Shown here one piece after another: positions 21,275 to 30,943 of a stretch of 64,000 nucleotides of DNA. The position numbers and the translations under genes were made by a program. Numbering within the stretch: the stretch's first letter is position 1; each line of letters starts with the position of its first letter. The notes under the pieces were generated by a model. The model ran no database searches and was not told the origin of the DNA. It saw nothing but the letters and a program-made list of their open reading frames with translations. The stretch is taken from assembly GCF_000372725.1 (NCBI RefSeq), contig NW_005200982.1, positions 248,001-312,000 on the forward strand, written 5' to 3'. This DNA is from Emiliania huxleyi CCMP1516 (lineage: Eukaryota > Haptophyta > Isochrysidales > Noelaerhabdaceae).

Positions 21275-21426
21275 CCATCGCTGCGGGTCGCTGCGGGCCG
21301 ACGATTGCTCGACGGGCGGTCAGCTGGGACGCGTACGGTTAAACCAAGAGCGTCGGCGCGGACACGAGAGACTTATAAGGGTTGACGCGCAAAAGACATG
21401 TTTCTTCGCGGGTCGCTTTTCTTTAA
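21275..21426 (+). repeat. 152-bp direct duplication, copy 1 (copy 2 at 22697-22848)
   Basis: The two copies are almost identical. They share CTGCGGGTCGCTGCGGGCCG at the left, GGTTAAACCAAGAGCGTCGG in the middle and GACATGTTTCTTC near the right end, with differences only in the last 20 bases. Copy 1 lies 120 bases upstream of the start of the unknown gene at 21546. Confidence 0.95.
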
Positions 21427-21545
21427 AAGCACGTCTTGTCCTTTCGCCTGCGGAAACGTTCAGCTCTCCCTTAGATGTTACCCCGGAAGCTCCGACGAGT
21501 TGCCACCTCAGTGGGGCTCGGACCTGCGCACTGCGCATCTTCGCC

Positions 21546-22440
21546 ATGCCGGAGACCCCCAAGGGCAAGGCTGCGGAGACGGACTGGGTGCCCCCCCGCC
21601 CCCGCGCATCCCCCCCCTCCCGCCCTACGCGCCCGAATCGCCCAAGCACATCGGCCCGCACCCCACAGGGCGAAGACTGTCTCACGCCGGCAAGCGAGCC
21701 CCAAACGCCGGCCAAGAAGGTGTTCAAGGACACGGTCTTCGGCGACAGCGTCGAAGACAAGGTGTTCTCCCCGCTCCCGGCCGCACACCCCACCCACCGC
21801 CCTGACACCGCACCGTTCCATCAGCACACGGTCGAGTGCACGGTGGATCCGAGCAGCGGCGTCTTCTATGTCGAACCCGGCATGGACAAGACCACACGGG
21901 TTCGAATCCCCTCTGTTCCCGCACCCTCCCGCGCGGGGCTCATCCTGACTCCCCATATCGATAGGACGAGCTCAACACGAAGCTCTTCAAGGTCCTCGAC
22001 TCGCACAAAGAGATTCATCCAAAGATGACGCCGTTCGACCGCTCCAAGCAGAAGGCTATCATCTTCCAGGGCAGGACGACTGGGCGCGAGACCAAGTACG
22101 CCAACCTGTACTACGAGGGCACCGAGGGCTGGACCAACGTCCACCACTACCGCAAGCACTTCATCACCACTCCCAAGTACCTCTGCAAGGCGCGCGCGCT
22201 TGCCAGCAGCCGCGTCACCAGCCACTGCCTTCCCGCCACCCACAATGAGATATCATGACCTCCCACCCTCTGCTTGCAGCGGCTCGCTGAGGTGGTGAAG
22301 GTGGTCCCCGGCTTCAATGAGGAGGTCAAGTTCTACAAGCGGGTCACGCACGAGGGCGGCGCCATCGAGACGGAGCCAACGACGCTGGACGAGATCATGC
22401 AGATGGAGATCATACTATTCGAGACCGCGCTGCGCGCGGT
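21546..22440 (+). CDS. Unknown protein, at least 3 exons
   Basis: The start is MPETPKGKAAETDWVPPRPR. After a Pro/Arg-rich stretch the exon reads KVFKDTVFGDSVEDK and meets a possible GT donor at about 21760. A middle exon beginning near 21965 encodes DELNTKLFKVLDSHKEIHPK, then MTPFDRSKQKAIIFQGRTTG and EGWTNVHHYRKHFITTPKYL. A third from about 22280 encodes RLAEVVKVVPGFNEEVKFYK and IETEPTTLDEIMQMEIILFE. The segment 21832-21899 (HTVECTVDPSSGVFYVEPGM) may be a further exon. The 3' end runs into a GCGCTGCGCGCGGT repeat (about 22425-22580) and was not found. I do not recognise the family. Confidence 0.6.
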
Positions 22441-22696
22441 CCGCGGTGCCCCGCGCTGCGCGCGGTGCCGGTGGTACCCTCGGAACCCTCGGAACCCTCC
22501 GGATGGCGCCCGAGCGCGCTGCGCGCGCTCGCCGAACCCTCGACACCCGGCGCTGCGCGCCGGGCGCGCTGCGCGCGCATGTCGAAGGTTGGGGCCCGTG
22601 ACGAACCCTGAATTTAGAAAGAAAACAGACAACCCAAGGGAGGGATGGGAGAACGGCTTTTGTGCAATGAAAGGCATCATGTTTTTTAAAGAATTT

Positions 22697-22848
22697 CCAT
22701 CGCTGCGGGTCGCTGCGGGCCGACGATTGCTCGACGGGCGGTCAGCTGGGACGCGTACGGTTAAACCAAGAGCGTCGGCGCGGACACGAGAGACTTATAA
22801 GGGTTGACGCGCAAAAGACATGTTTCTTCTTCGCTCGCTTTTCTTTAA
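22697..22848 (+). repeat. 152-bp direct duplication, copy 2, covering the NHX start
   Basis: Near-identical to 21275-21426. The ATG at 22820, taken as the exchanger start, lies inside the duplicated segment. Both copies contain ATGTTTCTTC. Confidence 0.95.
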
Positions 22849-25800
22849 CCCTCCGCCTTCCCTTGTTCCACCGCCCTTCATGACACCGCCGCCGCTGTAC
22901 CCTCCGCCGCCGATCGTGCCTCCTTCGCCGCCGAGCCACCCTCCCTCGCCGCCCGGGCCCGAGGCCACCGCGCTCGACATCTCCCTCATCGTCGCCGTCC
23001 TCCTCGCGGCGCTGCTGCTGCAGCAGGCGCTCAAGTCGACCCGCATCGCGTCGCAAGTGGTGACCGGCTCCGGCCTGTGCATGCTCCTCGGCGCTGGCGT
23101 CAACCTCCTCCTCTTCTTCTTCTCTCAGCAGAGCGCCGACCTGCTGCCGGTCGCCGGCCAGCTATCGCTCGACACCGAGGCCTCCGGCTCACTCGCGCAC
23201 GACGTCATCTACTTTGGCCTGCTGCCGCCCATCATCTTTGAGGCGGGCTTCCACATGCGCAAACGGACCTTCTTTGCAAACTTCTTCACCATTGCGGGCT
23301 ACGCCGTCGGCGGCACGCTCATCGCGCTGCTCACGACCGGCTCCCTCGTCTACCTCCTCTCCTCCGCCTCTGCCACCTCGACCCGCTTCACGCTGGCGCA
23401 GGCGATGGTCTTTGGCTCGCTCATCTCATCCACAGACCCCGTCGCCACCCTCGGCGCCCCGACGCGCGTGCGCGCGCCGCCGCCGCCGGCGGCACCCTCA
23501 CCGACTTCTCGAAAGCGCCCTGTAGGCATCCTCAAGCACGTGCGCGCCGCGCCGCTCCTGCACGACCTCATCTTTGGCGAGTCGGCGCGCAGCGATGCCC
23601 TCTTGACACAAGCTTCAACTCGCGTGTAGTGAGTGGAAACAAATGTCACGCGACAGGCGCTCAACGATGCCCTCTCGATCGTCCTCTTCAACGTCGCGCA
23701 GCGCAAGACTGCAGCGACCGCGCGAGACCGCCGCGATCACACCCGCGGCGCGGCCCGAGAGCATAGGTGTTCTTCGCGTACACAAAGTCGCCGCTCGCCG
23801 ACCAGTCCGACGCGGGCGTCGCGCGCGCGATCGGGTGGGTGCTCACCGACGTGCTGCGCGCGCTGGCCGGCTCCGTCTCGCTCGGCCTCGCCCTCGCTCT
23901 CGCGTGCGCGTACCTCACGCGCCGGCTCAAGGCGCTGCACGGCACGCCGCGCGCCGCTTCGCATGCGCGAGCTTAGCCGAGATGAGCCGAGATTGGCCGA
24001 GATTGGCCGGGGTGGCCGCGGACGCGCAGTCAGCCCTGGATGCGAGATGCGGGTCCGCGCATCCCGACTAGCACTCGAGATCTCTGCCTCTTGCCGCCTC
24101 CCCCGCAACACACCGCCCGCACTTCCGCCTCACACCGCCACGCACACACCGCGCCGCGCCGCCGCACACACACACCGCCCTCCGCACCGCTTTCGCGACC
24201 GAGCCAGCCCGCCGGACCCTGCCCGCGCTTCCCTGCGCCGTAGGCGCTCGAGCTCGCGTTGCTGCTCGGCTTTGCGCTGCTCGCCTTCACCTTCTCGGAG
24301 CGGTGCGGCGTGTCGGGCGTCATGGCGCTCTTCTTCTGCGCCGTGGCGATGCGGCACTACACGTACTACAACCTGAGCAAGGTTGCGCAGCACTCCGCGT
24401 CGGTCCTCTTCACCACCCTCTCCGAGGTGCCCGGGGCGTCGCTCGCCGTCCTCGTCGCGTTTCTTCTTCACGCCGCCGAATTTCTTCGTCTAGGTGTCCG
24501 AGGCGTCGCTCGCCGTCCTCCTCGGCGTCGCGGCGGTCGACTACGTCGTCAAGGGCCACCCAGCCTAGAGGCGGAAGACACTCTCCCCCCTCTTCACTCC
24601 AGCTCGAGAGGACACGCAGTTCTGCGTCTAGCTCTCTGCTGCAGCTGGTTTCACTGCAGCTGGTTTCACTGCAGCTGGTTTCACTGCACACGTAGACTCG
24701 ATTCTTGGGGTGCTGTTAGTACACAGCACGAGACCTCACCCCCGCCCGAGTCTGGTGTGTTGGTGACGCAGGCCTCCAAGCTGACGACGCGCCGCCCGCC
24801 CACACCCACGGCGGCATCATCCAGACCTTCAGCATCTGGGACCTGCCCCTACTCGCGCTGGGCGTGCCCATCCTGCTGCTCGCGCGCGCGCTCAACGTCT
24901 TCTCCATCTCGGCGCTCGCCAACCTCGGCCGGCCGCCGCATCTCCGCATCTCGCTGCGGATGCAGGCGGGCGCGGTGTGAGCCCCCAAAGCGCGGTGTCG
25001 TGCCCCCCCCCCCCCCCCCGCGCGCGCCGCGCGCGCGAGTGTGTCCGTGGAGGCGTCGCCGACGCGTCCACCGCTCTGTGTACGCGTCGCGCCCGGTGCC
25101 CCTCTGTAGGTGGTGATGTGGTTCGCGGGCATGCGTGGCGCCGTCTCCTTTGCGCTCGCCATCACTTTGCCCGCCGCAACGGGCCACGACGCGGAGGCTG
25201 CATGGACTGTCCCCATCGTCACCACCACCCTCGGCCTGATCCTCTTCCTCAACCTCTGCTGGGCCCCCTTCACCGGCAGCCTCTCCCCCTCCCCCTCCCT
25301 GACCTCCCTCCCACCCCCACCCCACCCCACCCCACCCGCTCCAGCCCATCCCAGCCCCTTCCAGCCCCTCCAGTCCCTTCCTCGCACTCCCACCCCCTCC
25401 CTCGCACCTCCGTCCCCTCCGCCTCCGTGGCCTCGGCCGCACGCGACACAGCCCCTGACCCTCGCCCGACACGGCGCCATCGCCCGTGCGCGCAGGCCCC
25501 CTCATCCGCCTCCTCGACCTGCAAGCCGACGACGCGCGACGCGCAAGCTTCCGCGCGGAGCTGCCCTCCGCTGCCTCCTCCCTGTCCTCGCTGCCCATAC
25601 CATCTCCGCAGCCTCCGCCGCCGATCGCCGCAGCGCCCTCCGCCGCTGCCGCCGCGCGGCACACCGCGCAGGCGGATGCGCCAGGCTCGCTGCGCTCCGA
25701 GCCCCTGCTTGCGGCGCCGCTTGCCGACGTCGAGGTTGGCTCCGGCGCTGCCAGCGGCGGCATCGGCCCGCCGGGTGGCGAGGGCGGCGGCAGCCCAGCA

Positions 25801-26016
25801 TTGACGCAGCCGCTGCAGCTCGGTCGCTCGTCGACCGCAAAGGTGCAGCGGGAGGCGCGCGCACCCTCGGCCGTGCACAGGGCGTGGCGACGGCTCGATC
25901 AGGACGTGATGAAGCCGCTCTTCGGGGGCCGGCCCGACCGTGGAGGCGGAGAGGTGGAAGAGGGCGAGGAGGCCGAGGAGGGGCCGGGGCGAGGGCCGGG
26001 GTACGGTTCGGGATGA
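22820..26016 (+). CDS. NHX/NHE-type Na+(K+)/H+ exchanger, CPA1 family, about 9 exons
   Basis: The protein exchanges Na+ or K+ for protons across a membrane. Exons placed with consistent phase are 22820-23453, 23526-23584, 23657-23695, 23767-23931, 24244-24426, one from 24494, one ending at 24965, 25110-25275 and 25496-26016. Most introns are GC-AG. Conserved parts are FGLLPPIIFEAGFHMRKRTF, GSLISSTDPVATLG, the joined LHDLIFGES-ALNDALSIVLFN with the ND pair of the ion site, AVAMRHYTYYNLS, LLLARALNVFSISALANL and MWFAGMRGAVSFALA. The C-terminal exon is Pro/Ala-rich and ends WRRLDQDVMKPLFGG plus an acidic tail. MTPPPLYPP at 22880 is an alternative start outside the duplicated leader. The 24590-24690 intron has three CAGCTGGTTTCACTG repeats. 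Confidence 0.9.
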
Positions 26017-27063
26017 ACTAACGTACTTTACCGTAGAGCCGTGCCGTCGGCCGCTTCGTTGTTCCTTCTTCATGTTGTACTTAAACATTGTACACTATTA
26101 CACACGGCTCCGTGTCTTGACATAAGGGAATGCGCCCACCATATCGCCTGGCCGACTGCTATCTCGTGCTTTGAGTGTTCCTGGACAGAGCTCAGAGGTG
26201 GACTGCGGGGTTGGAAGGGCATAGCGGGTGGGCAGGGGAGGCCCTAAAACGGCGGGAGGGGTAGGGCTATATCGATAGAGCTAGAGGGCTCAATCACCCC
26301 TCCACCCCTCCACCCTCCACGCTCCACCCCTCCACCCTCCTGGAGCGAGAGGTGGGTCCGTCCTCGAGCCCTCCCACTTCCACCCCTCCGACCGGAGGGC
26401 TCGCCAGCCCACAGGGCTGGAGGGGTCCCCGTCGGATCGGCGTCGGGAGGGCTCCACAGGGTCCCATAGGGCTAGCGCGCTGGGAGGGTGGAGCGGTCCA
26501 CCGGGGAGAGGGGTCAGGAGGGCTGGGCGAGGCGGGAGGGGTGGTGGGGTCCAGGAGGGCTCGCGCCCCCCCGAGCTCGGGTGGTAGGCAAGAGGGCTCG
26601 GGCGCCGGGTGGGCTCGGAGGGACGGTCGGACAAAGAGAGGATCTTCGTGGCGGGAGGGCTCGAGAGGGGTCGGAAGGGCCTCCGGGAGGGGTCGCAAAA
26701 AAAGAATGGCTTGGCGGCGGCGGCGTTGGCGGCGGGCTTGGCGGCGGGGGCGATGGCGGTGGTGGGGACGGCGAGGGGCGGGTGAGGGAGCGGGCGGCGA
26801 CGGGGGAGGCGGGCTCGGTGGGGGCGGCGACGGGGAGGCGGCGGGCTTGGCGGCGGGCTTGGCGGTGGTGGCGATGGCGGTGGTGGGGGCGACGGAGGGG
26901 GCGGGCTGGGAGGCGGCGGCGACGGTGGAGGCGGGTTAGGAGGCGGCGGCGGGGGTGAGGAGGGGGAGAAGGCTTGGGAAGCGAGGAGGAGAGGTGGGGG
27001 GAAGCGAAGGGGGTGGGAGGGGTGTGGAATGGACGGGGGGTTGGAAAAGGCGATCGCCTGTGC
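26017..27063. other. GC-rich repeat spacer
   Basis: From 26280 the sequence is purine-rich on the plus strand, with CACCCCTCCACC units and then GGCGGGCTTGGCGGC units (26700-26960). The latter recur at 27390-27670. No gene is seen apart from possible exchanger introns on the minus strand. Confidence 0.5.
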
Positions 27064-27670
27064 CCGGCAAAGATGCCAGTCAGGCCGACGATGGTCATCG
27101 AGTTGAAGACGGCGGCGCGGCGACGATGTCGCCGACGCCCTCGTCCGACTCGGTCACGAGCGGGGCGAATCACCGTGAAGAACTCGGGCGCCGACGACCC
27201 GACCGCCATGAAGGGTGCGCCGGCGACGACCTCGGGCACACCTCTTGAGCACCTCGACCGCATCGATCGCCTCGGCGTGGAAGTCGTCGCAGACGATGGC
27301 GATGCCGACGAAGAAGTAGAACCTGCGCGGGGGACGGGGCGGGGGCGGGGTGAAGGTGGGGTGAGAGGGGGGGGGGGGTTGAGGGGGCGGGGTTGGACGG
27401 CGGGGGAGGGCTTGGTGGTGGCGGCGACGGGGGAGGCGGGCTTGGCGGCGGCGGGCTTGGCGGCGGCGGGCTTGGGGCGGCGGGCTTGGCGGCGGGGGCG
27501 ATGGCGGTGGTGGGGACGGCGGAGGGGGTGAGGGAGCGGGCGGCGACGGGGGAAACGGGCTCGGTGGGGGCGGCGACGGGGGAGGCGGGCTTGGCGGCGG
27601 CGGGCTTGGCGGTGGTGGCGATGGCGGTGGTGGGAGCGACGGAGGGGGTGGGCTGGGAGGCGGCGTGGGC
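26700..27670. repeat. Two blocks of GGCGGGCTTGGCGGC minisatellite flanking an exchanger exon
   Basis: Blocks at about 26700-26960 and 27390-27670 share long near-identical stretches, such as GGCGATGGCGGTGGTGGG. They lie on both sides of the Na+/Ca2+-K+ exchanger exon, which suggests expansion within its introns. Confidence 0.85.
27064..27330 (-). pseudogene. K+-dependent Na+/Ca2+ exchanger (NCKX) fragment, frame-broken
   Basis: The minus strand encodes FYFFVGIAIVCDDFHAEAID with AVEVLK, then EVVAGAPFMAVGSSAPEFFT and AVFNSMTIVGLTGIFAG. These are the hallmark alpha-1 repeat of NCKX exchangers (FF.GIAI.CDD, VAGATFMAAGSSAPE). The pieces are contiguous but not in one frame: one shift lies near 27245 (VEVLK/VPEVV) and another near 27120 (DIVAA/AVFNS). 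No intron explains such close shifts. It is either a pseudogene or a poorly sequenced exon of a real gene. Other exons may lie in the flanking repeats; none was recognised. Confidence 0.75.
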
Positions 27671-28012
27671 GCGAGAGGCCGGAGGGAGGCGGGATGGCGA
27701 GGGGCGCTTGCACAGAGGGCGTGCGCGTGCTGCGCGCCTGCTCGAGGCCAGGACGCTGTCGGCACGACCCGGGCTCTGCCCCTCCCGTGAAGAGCCCGAC
27801 GGCCCTCTCGAGTAGGATGCCCTCGCCGAGCAGGCAGCGGCCCCCGGCACATATCGCTCCTCGCCGTCCTCGCCAAGCATCGCCAGCGGCTGCGCGGAGG
27901 TACAGTGTCTGGTGAGAGGAAAGGAAGAGAGGGGCCGCGATGGGTCGGGCGATAGACGGCCGGGGCGTCGAGGCCGATGGCGAGAGTTGCCCATATATTC
28001 GAGTTGCCCATA

Positions 28013-28164
28013 TATGAGGGCAGCGACCGGGTCGCCGAAACGGCGCGTTGCCCGCGTGGGCGGCTATTTTTTTCGCGAGATTCTTTTGTCTTTTTTCTGT
28101 CGGTGCTCGCGTTCCATGGCCTCCCACCGCATCGGCGCCCGCGTCTCGGGCCTCTCGCCAGAAC
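28013..28164 (+). repeat. Dispersed repeat B, copy 1 (copy 2 at 30360-30516)
   Basis: About 152 bases match 30360-30516 in the same orientation, with small indels in a T-rich patch. Shared landmarks are GACCGGGTCGCCGAAACGGC and CGTTCCATGGCCTCCCACC. Confidence 0.95.
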
Positions 28165-28198
28165 AGCTGTGCGCCATCATCGAGGCGCAGATTGATTG

Positions 28199-28712
28199 AT
28201 TGATTGATGGGAAGGCGAAAGAAAGACAGTCCGACCAACGACTGGGACACCAACGCGGTATGGGTGTGGACGCTGGACGGGCGGTGACGGTCACACAGGA
28301 GCGACACACAGAACCACAAGACAAGACACTAGGCGCAGGCAGGTGCGAGCGACGCCGCGCTGCGCGTGGCGGAGGAGAACACGCCGCACGGCTGCGGGCC
28401 GCCGGCGGGATCCAGTGCGTGCGAAGCGCTGCACGGCATGTGTGTGTGTGGTGCCCGTGTCGAGTCATGCAACCACACACCGATTGATCTGTTTTTTGTC
28501 TTTCGAGGCCGCAGTGTACACGCGCGCTCGCGGGTCCTCCCGATCGAGCCGTAATAATCTCCTTACCGAGAGAACAACACAAATCACAATCATCAATTTT
28601 ACAACAAAGGTCAAGTAGTGGACAAAGGGGCGGGGCGGATGTGCACCTGCTTATCGCATGCGCCATCGCACAGGACAAAGGGGTAGTAGACAAGGGGGCG
28701 GCGTTGTGTCTC
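28199..28712. other. Spacer with one copy of dispersed repeat C
   Basis: A GATT tetramer run (about 28189-28208) precedes a segment (28238-28330) that resembles 48490-48590. No gene is seen before the hydrolase stop at 28713. Confidence 0.5.
28238..28330 (+). repeat. Dispersed repeat C, copy 1 (copy 2 about 48490-48590)
   Basis: Shared phrases are GGACACCAACGCGGTATGGG, GGACGCTGGAC and GAGCGACACACAGA. Copy 2 is slightly diverged. Confidence 0.75.
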
Positions 28713-29903
28713 TTACTGGGGCGTCGACCCGAGGACCTCGCATCCAGGCACGTTCCAAGGTGCCGATGGCGGCCCCGTCTTCTTCCAAGGCGCTTTCCAA
28801 GGCGGCCCCGGGCCGTCTTGCGACACAGGATATTTGTTGTTGTTGCAGATTTCAGGCTTGCCCGTATCCGTAACATCGTAAATGCTAGGGCATGTCGCCG
28901 CCCACGTCGACCCTGGCGGGTACAGATGGCATGCGAGAAATTTGCCGGTCCACGCTGCAAACTCGTGGAGCTTTGGGTCGTGTGGCTCATTATGGTCTCC
29001 CTTTTCCATGTTGGCAAAGACTTTGTTCGGCGCCATCGTAATGTTGTTGTACCATGCGTACGAGCATCCCGGGGTTGTGCAGTGGGCTCCTGTCCACGTG
29101 GGCTCCTTTCCCTTGTGCAGTGGGCAGTTCCCGGGATTGTTGTCCGATGGTCTGTCATCGCCATTCGCGGTAAGGAAGAAGGACGGTTTAGCGTAATGTG
29201 GGTAGGAGCAGAGATCGTCGCCGCCGTGAGAGAAGACCGTAGCCTTGATGTCGACACTGTGCTTGTTCTTAGCGTCTTCAACGAAACGTGGGAGGTGGTG
29301 CGCTCCTGCGGAGTGCCCCATTGCGCCGACACTACCCCAGTCAGCCTTGAACGAGGGGTAAGGTAAGGCGAGGTCCTTGCCCTTAGCAAGGTTCGCTTTG
29401 GCCCACGTCATGGCGAAGAGCAGGTCTTTGTCCCTCTTGCAATCATTAACATTGGACTTGTTCTGTATCCATGGAACTCCGTCGGTTTGGGGCGCAATGA
29501 CGATCAGGCACTGCTTCGCAACGCTCTCTAGCCACGCATCGTACCCCAGCCCAGACACATCGTGCTTCGAGTAGTAGCCAGAGGAACCACGGTGAAACAT
29601 GACAACCGGGAACCCTGCAGCAGGCGGCGGCCCAATTGGCTTTGGATAGAAGATCTTCGTCTTGGTCGAGCCATCGCCGCACGTGTACGGCACGTGGTCG
29701 TCGGGTAAAAAAGTTTCGTTTTTGATGACGCTGCACGGTGTCTGCGAAAAGCACTCGGCGATGCAGTCGGGGCGAAAGTGGATCGTCGTCCAGAAGAGGC
29801 AGCTAATCCCAGGGCTATGAGGGCAGGGCTCGCGTGAGCCTGCGTCCTCCGACTGGCCGTGGGTCGCCGCGAGCGCGAGAACGAGGAGGAAGGGCTGCTT
29901 CAT
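28713..29903 (-). CDS. Secreted alpha/beta hydrolase, single exon
   Basis: The Met at 29903 gives a clear signal peptide (MKQPFLLVLALAATHG); an in-frame Met 27 codons upstream would bury it, so the shorter start was chosen. The mature protein of about 380 residues has GFPVVMFHRGSSGYYSKHDV (HxG oxyanion region), the nucleophile elbow MGHSAGAHH and FLTANGDDRPSDN before the region of the probable acid. GDHNEPHDP is a candidate for the catalytic His. The layout resembles cutinase/PET-hydrolase or chlorophyllase-type secreted hydrolases. At least eight Cys suggest disulfides. The substrate cannot be told from sequence. The Pro/Trp-rich tail (PWKAPWKKTGPPSAPWN) is unusual. Confidence 0.85.
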   Translation of the reverse strand: MKQPFLLVLALAATHGQSEDAGSREPCPHSPGISCLFWTTIHFRPDCIAECFSQTPCSVIKNETFLPDDHVPYTCGDGSTKTKIFYPKPIGPPPAAGFPVVMFHRGSSGYYSKHDVSGLGYDAWLESVAKQCLIVIAPQTDGVPWIQNKSNVNDCKRDKDLLFAMTWAKANLAKGKDLALPYPSFKADWGSVGAMGHSAGAHHLPRFVEDAKNKHSVDIKATVFSHGGDDLCSYPHYAKPSFFLTANGDDRPSDNNPGNCPLHKGKEPTWTGAHCTTPGCSYAWYNNITMAPNKVFANMEKGDHNEPHDPKLHEFAAWTGKFLACHLYPPGSTWAATCPSIYDVTDTGKPEICNNNKYPVSQDGPGPPWKAPWKKTGPPSAPWNVPGCEVLGSTPQ

Positions 29904-30359
29904 CGTCTGCAAGCGAGGAGAGAGACACGCGACGCCCTCATAGCCCTGTTCGGCCTTGGGGCAATCGGAAGGGACAGAAGACACGCTGCGGGTGCACCTT
30001 GGTGGAACGGGGAAGGAGCGACAGGCTGGCGTCGCCGCCTAATCGACTCCCACGAAACCCGGAGACGCAATGTTCTCCTTTTTCTCCGGGTTTCCACGGA
30101 AAGAGAATTTAGTACGGAAAAGAAACGCAGCGTGCGTGCTTCCCGCTCTCGGTGGCCCGCGTGAGCTCGCGGTGGCCAGGAGTCTGGCTGCGGCCTCGCT
30201 ATCGTGCAGCATGGCCGCCTCCAGCAGTGCACGGCACATCGTGATGCTCGTGGACAAGTGCGGCATGTGTGCTGAAAACGCTGCAAACATTGTGGGCGAG
30301 AGCTGGACAATGGCCGCTCCGTCCAGAAGAACCAAGAAGGACAGATGTGGACTATGCAC

Positions 30360-30516
30360 TATGAGGGCAGCGACCGGGTCGCCGAAACGGCGCGTTGCCC
30401 GCGTGGCGGCTAATTTTTCGCGAGATTCTGTTGGACCTTTTCTTTTTTCTGTCGGTGCTCGCGTTCCATGGCCTCCCACCGCATCGGCGCCCGCGTCTCG
30501 GGCCTCTCGCCAGAAC
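30360..30516 (+). repeat. Dispersed repeat B, copy 2
   Basis: See copy 1 at 28013-28164. The copies are about 2.3 kb apart in direct orientation and flank the hydrolase gene. Confidence 0.95.
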
Positions 30517-30874
30517 CTTTTTGCCGCCCACACACATCGATCGCCATCGGAGATAGATAGTAGCTCCGCGCAGCGGCTATGTGTACTTTATGTAGGTTAT
30601 CCGACAACGCGAGGAGAGGGACCGACATATCGAACGACAGGCGGCACGCGAAGACTGGTTGCAATCCCGCCGACCGCCAGGCCGCGGGATGATGTGCGCG
30701 GGGTCTTGTAGTGGGTCTCGGAAGCTCCCCTCTCGGGCTTGGAGCCTACCCCTCTCCCTTGCCCTCGGAACAGTGTGTCCGAGTCGAGGCGTGTGCTTGC
30801 CGTTCGACGGCCGCGCGCGGTTGGCATTGTGAGGCCGCGGCGCGCCCGCCATGGCTTGACCCTTTGGGCCGCGA

Positions 30875-30908
30875 GTACCATACCGTACCCCGCAAAGAGT
30901 TGGAACCC
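30875..30908 (+). promoter_or_regulatory. Conserved start-proximal element, copy 3
   Basis: GTACCATACC, then GTACCCCGCAAAGAG, then TTGGAACCC. It ends 35 bases before the MFS transporter ATG at 30944. It is preceded by CCTTTGGGCCGCGA (30861-30874), which also precedes copy 4. Confidence 0.55.
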
Positions 30909-30943
30909 AGCTAAATCGTCGCGCCATTCGGTACAATCCCAAC

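Larger units (their letters stand above)
29904..30943. other. Spacer between divergent hydrolase and MFS genes
   Basis: It contains dispersed repeat B copy 2 (30360-30516) and the start-proximal element at 30875-30908. No convincing coding region was recognised. Confidence 0.5.

Noticed and set aside
21895-21915. GGGTTCGAATCCCC resembles a tRNA T-arm
   Set aside because: The arms do not form a full five-pair stem and no acceptor or anticodon stem is found at the right distance; it fits an intron start better.
26514-28319. 601-residue minus-strand Pro/Ser/Arg-rich frame as a protein
   Set aside because: Most of it is minisatellite, and only about 270 bp has recognisable exchanger sequence, which lies in more than one frame.
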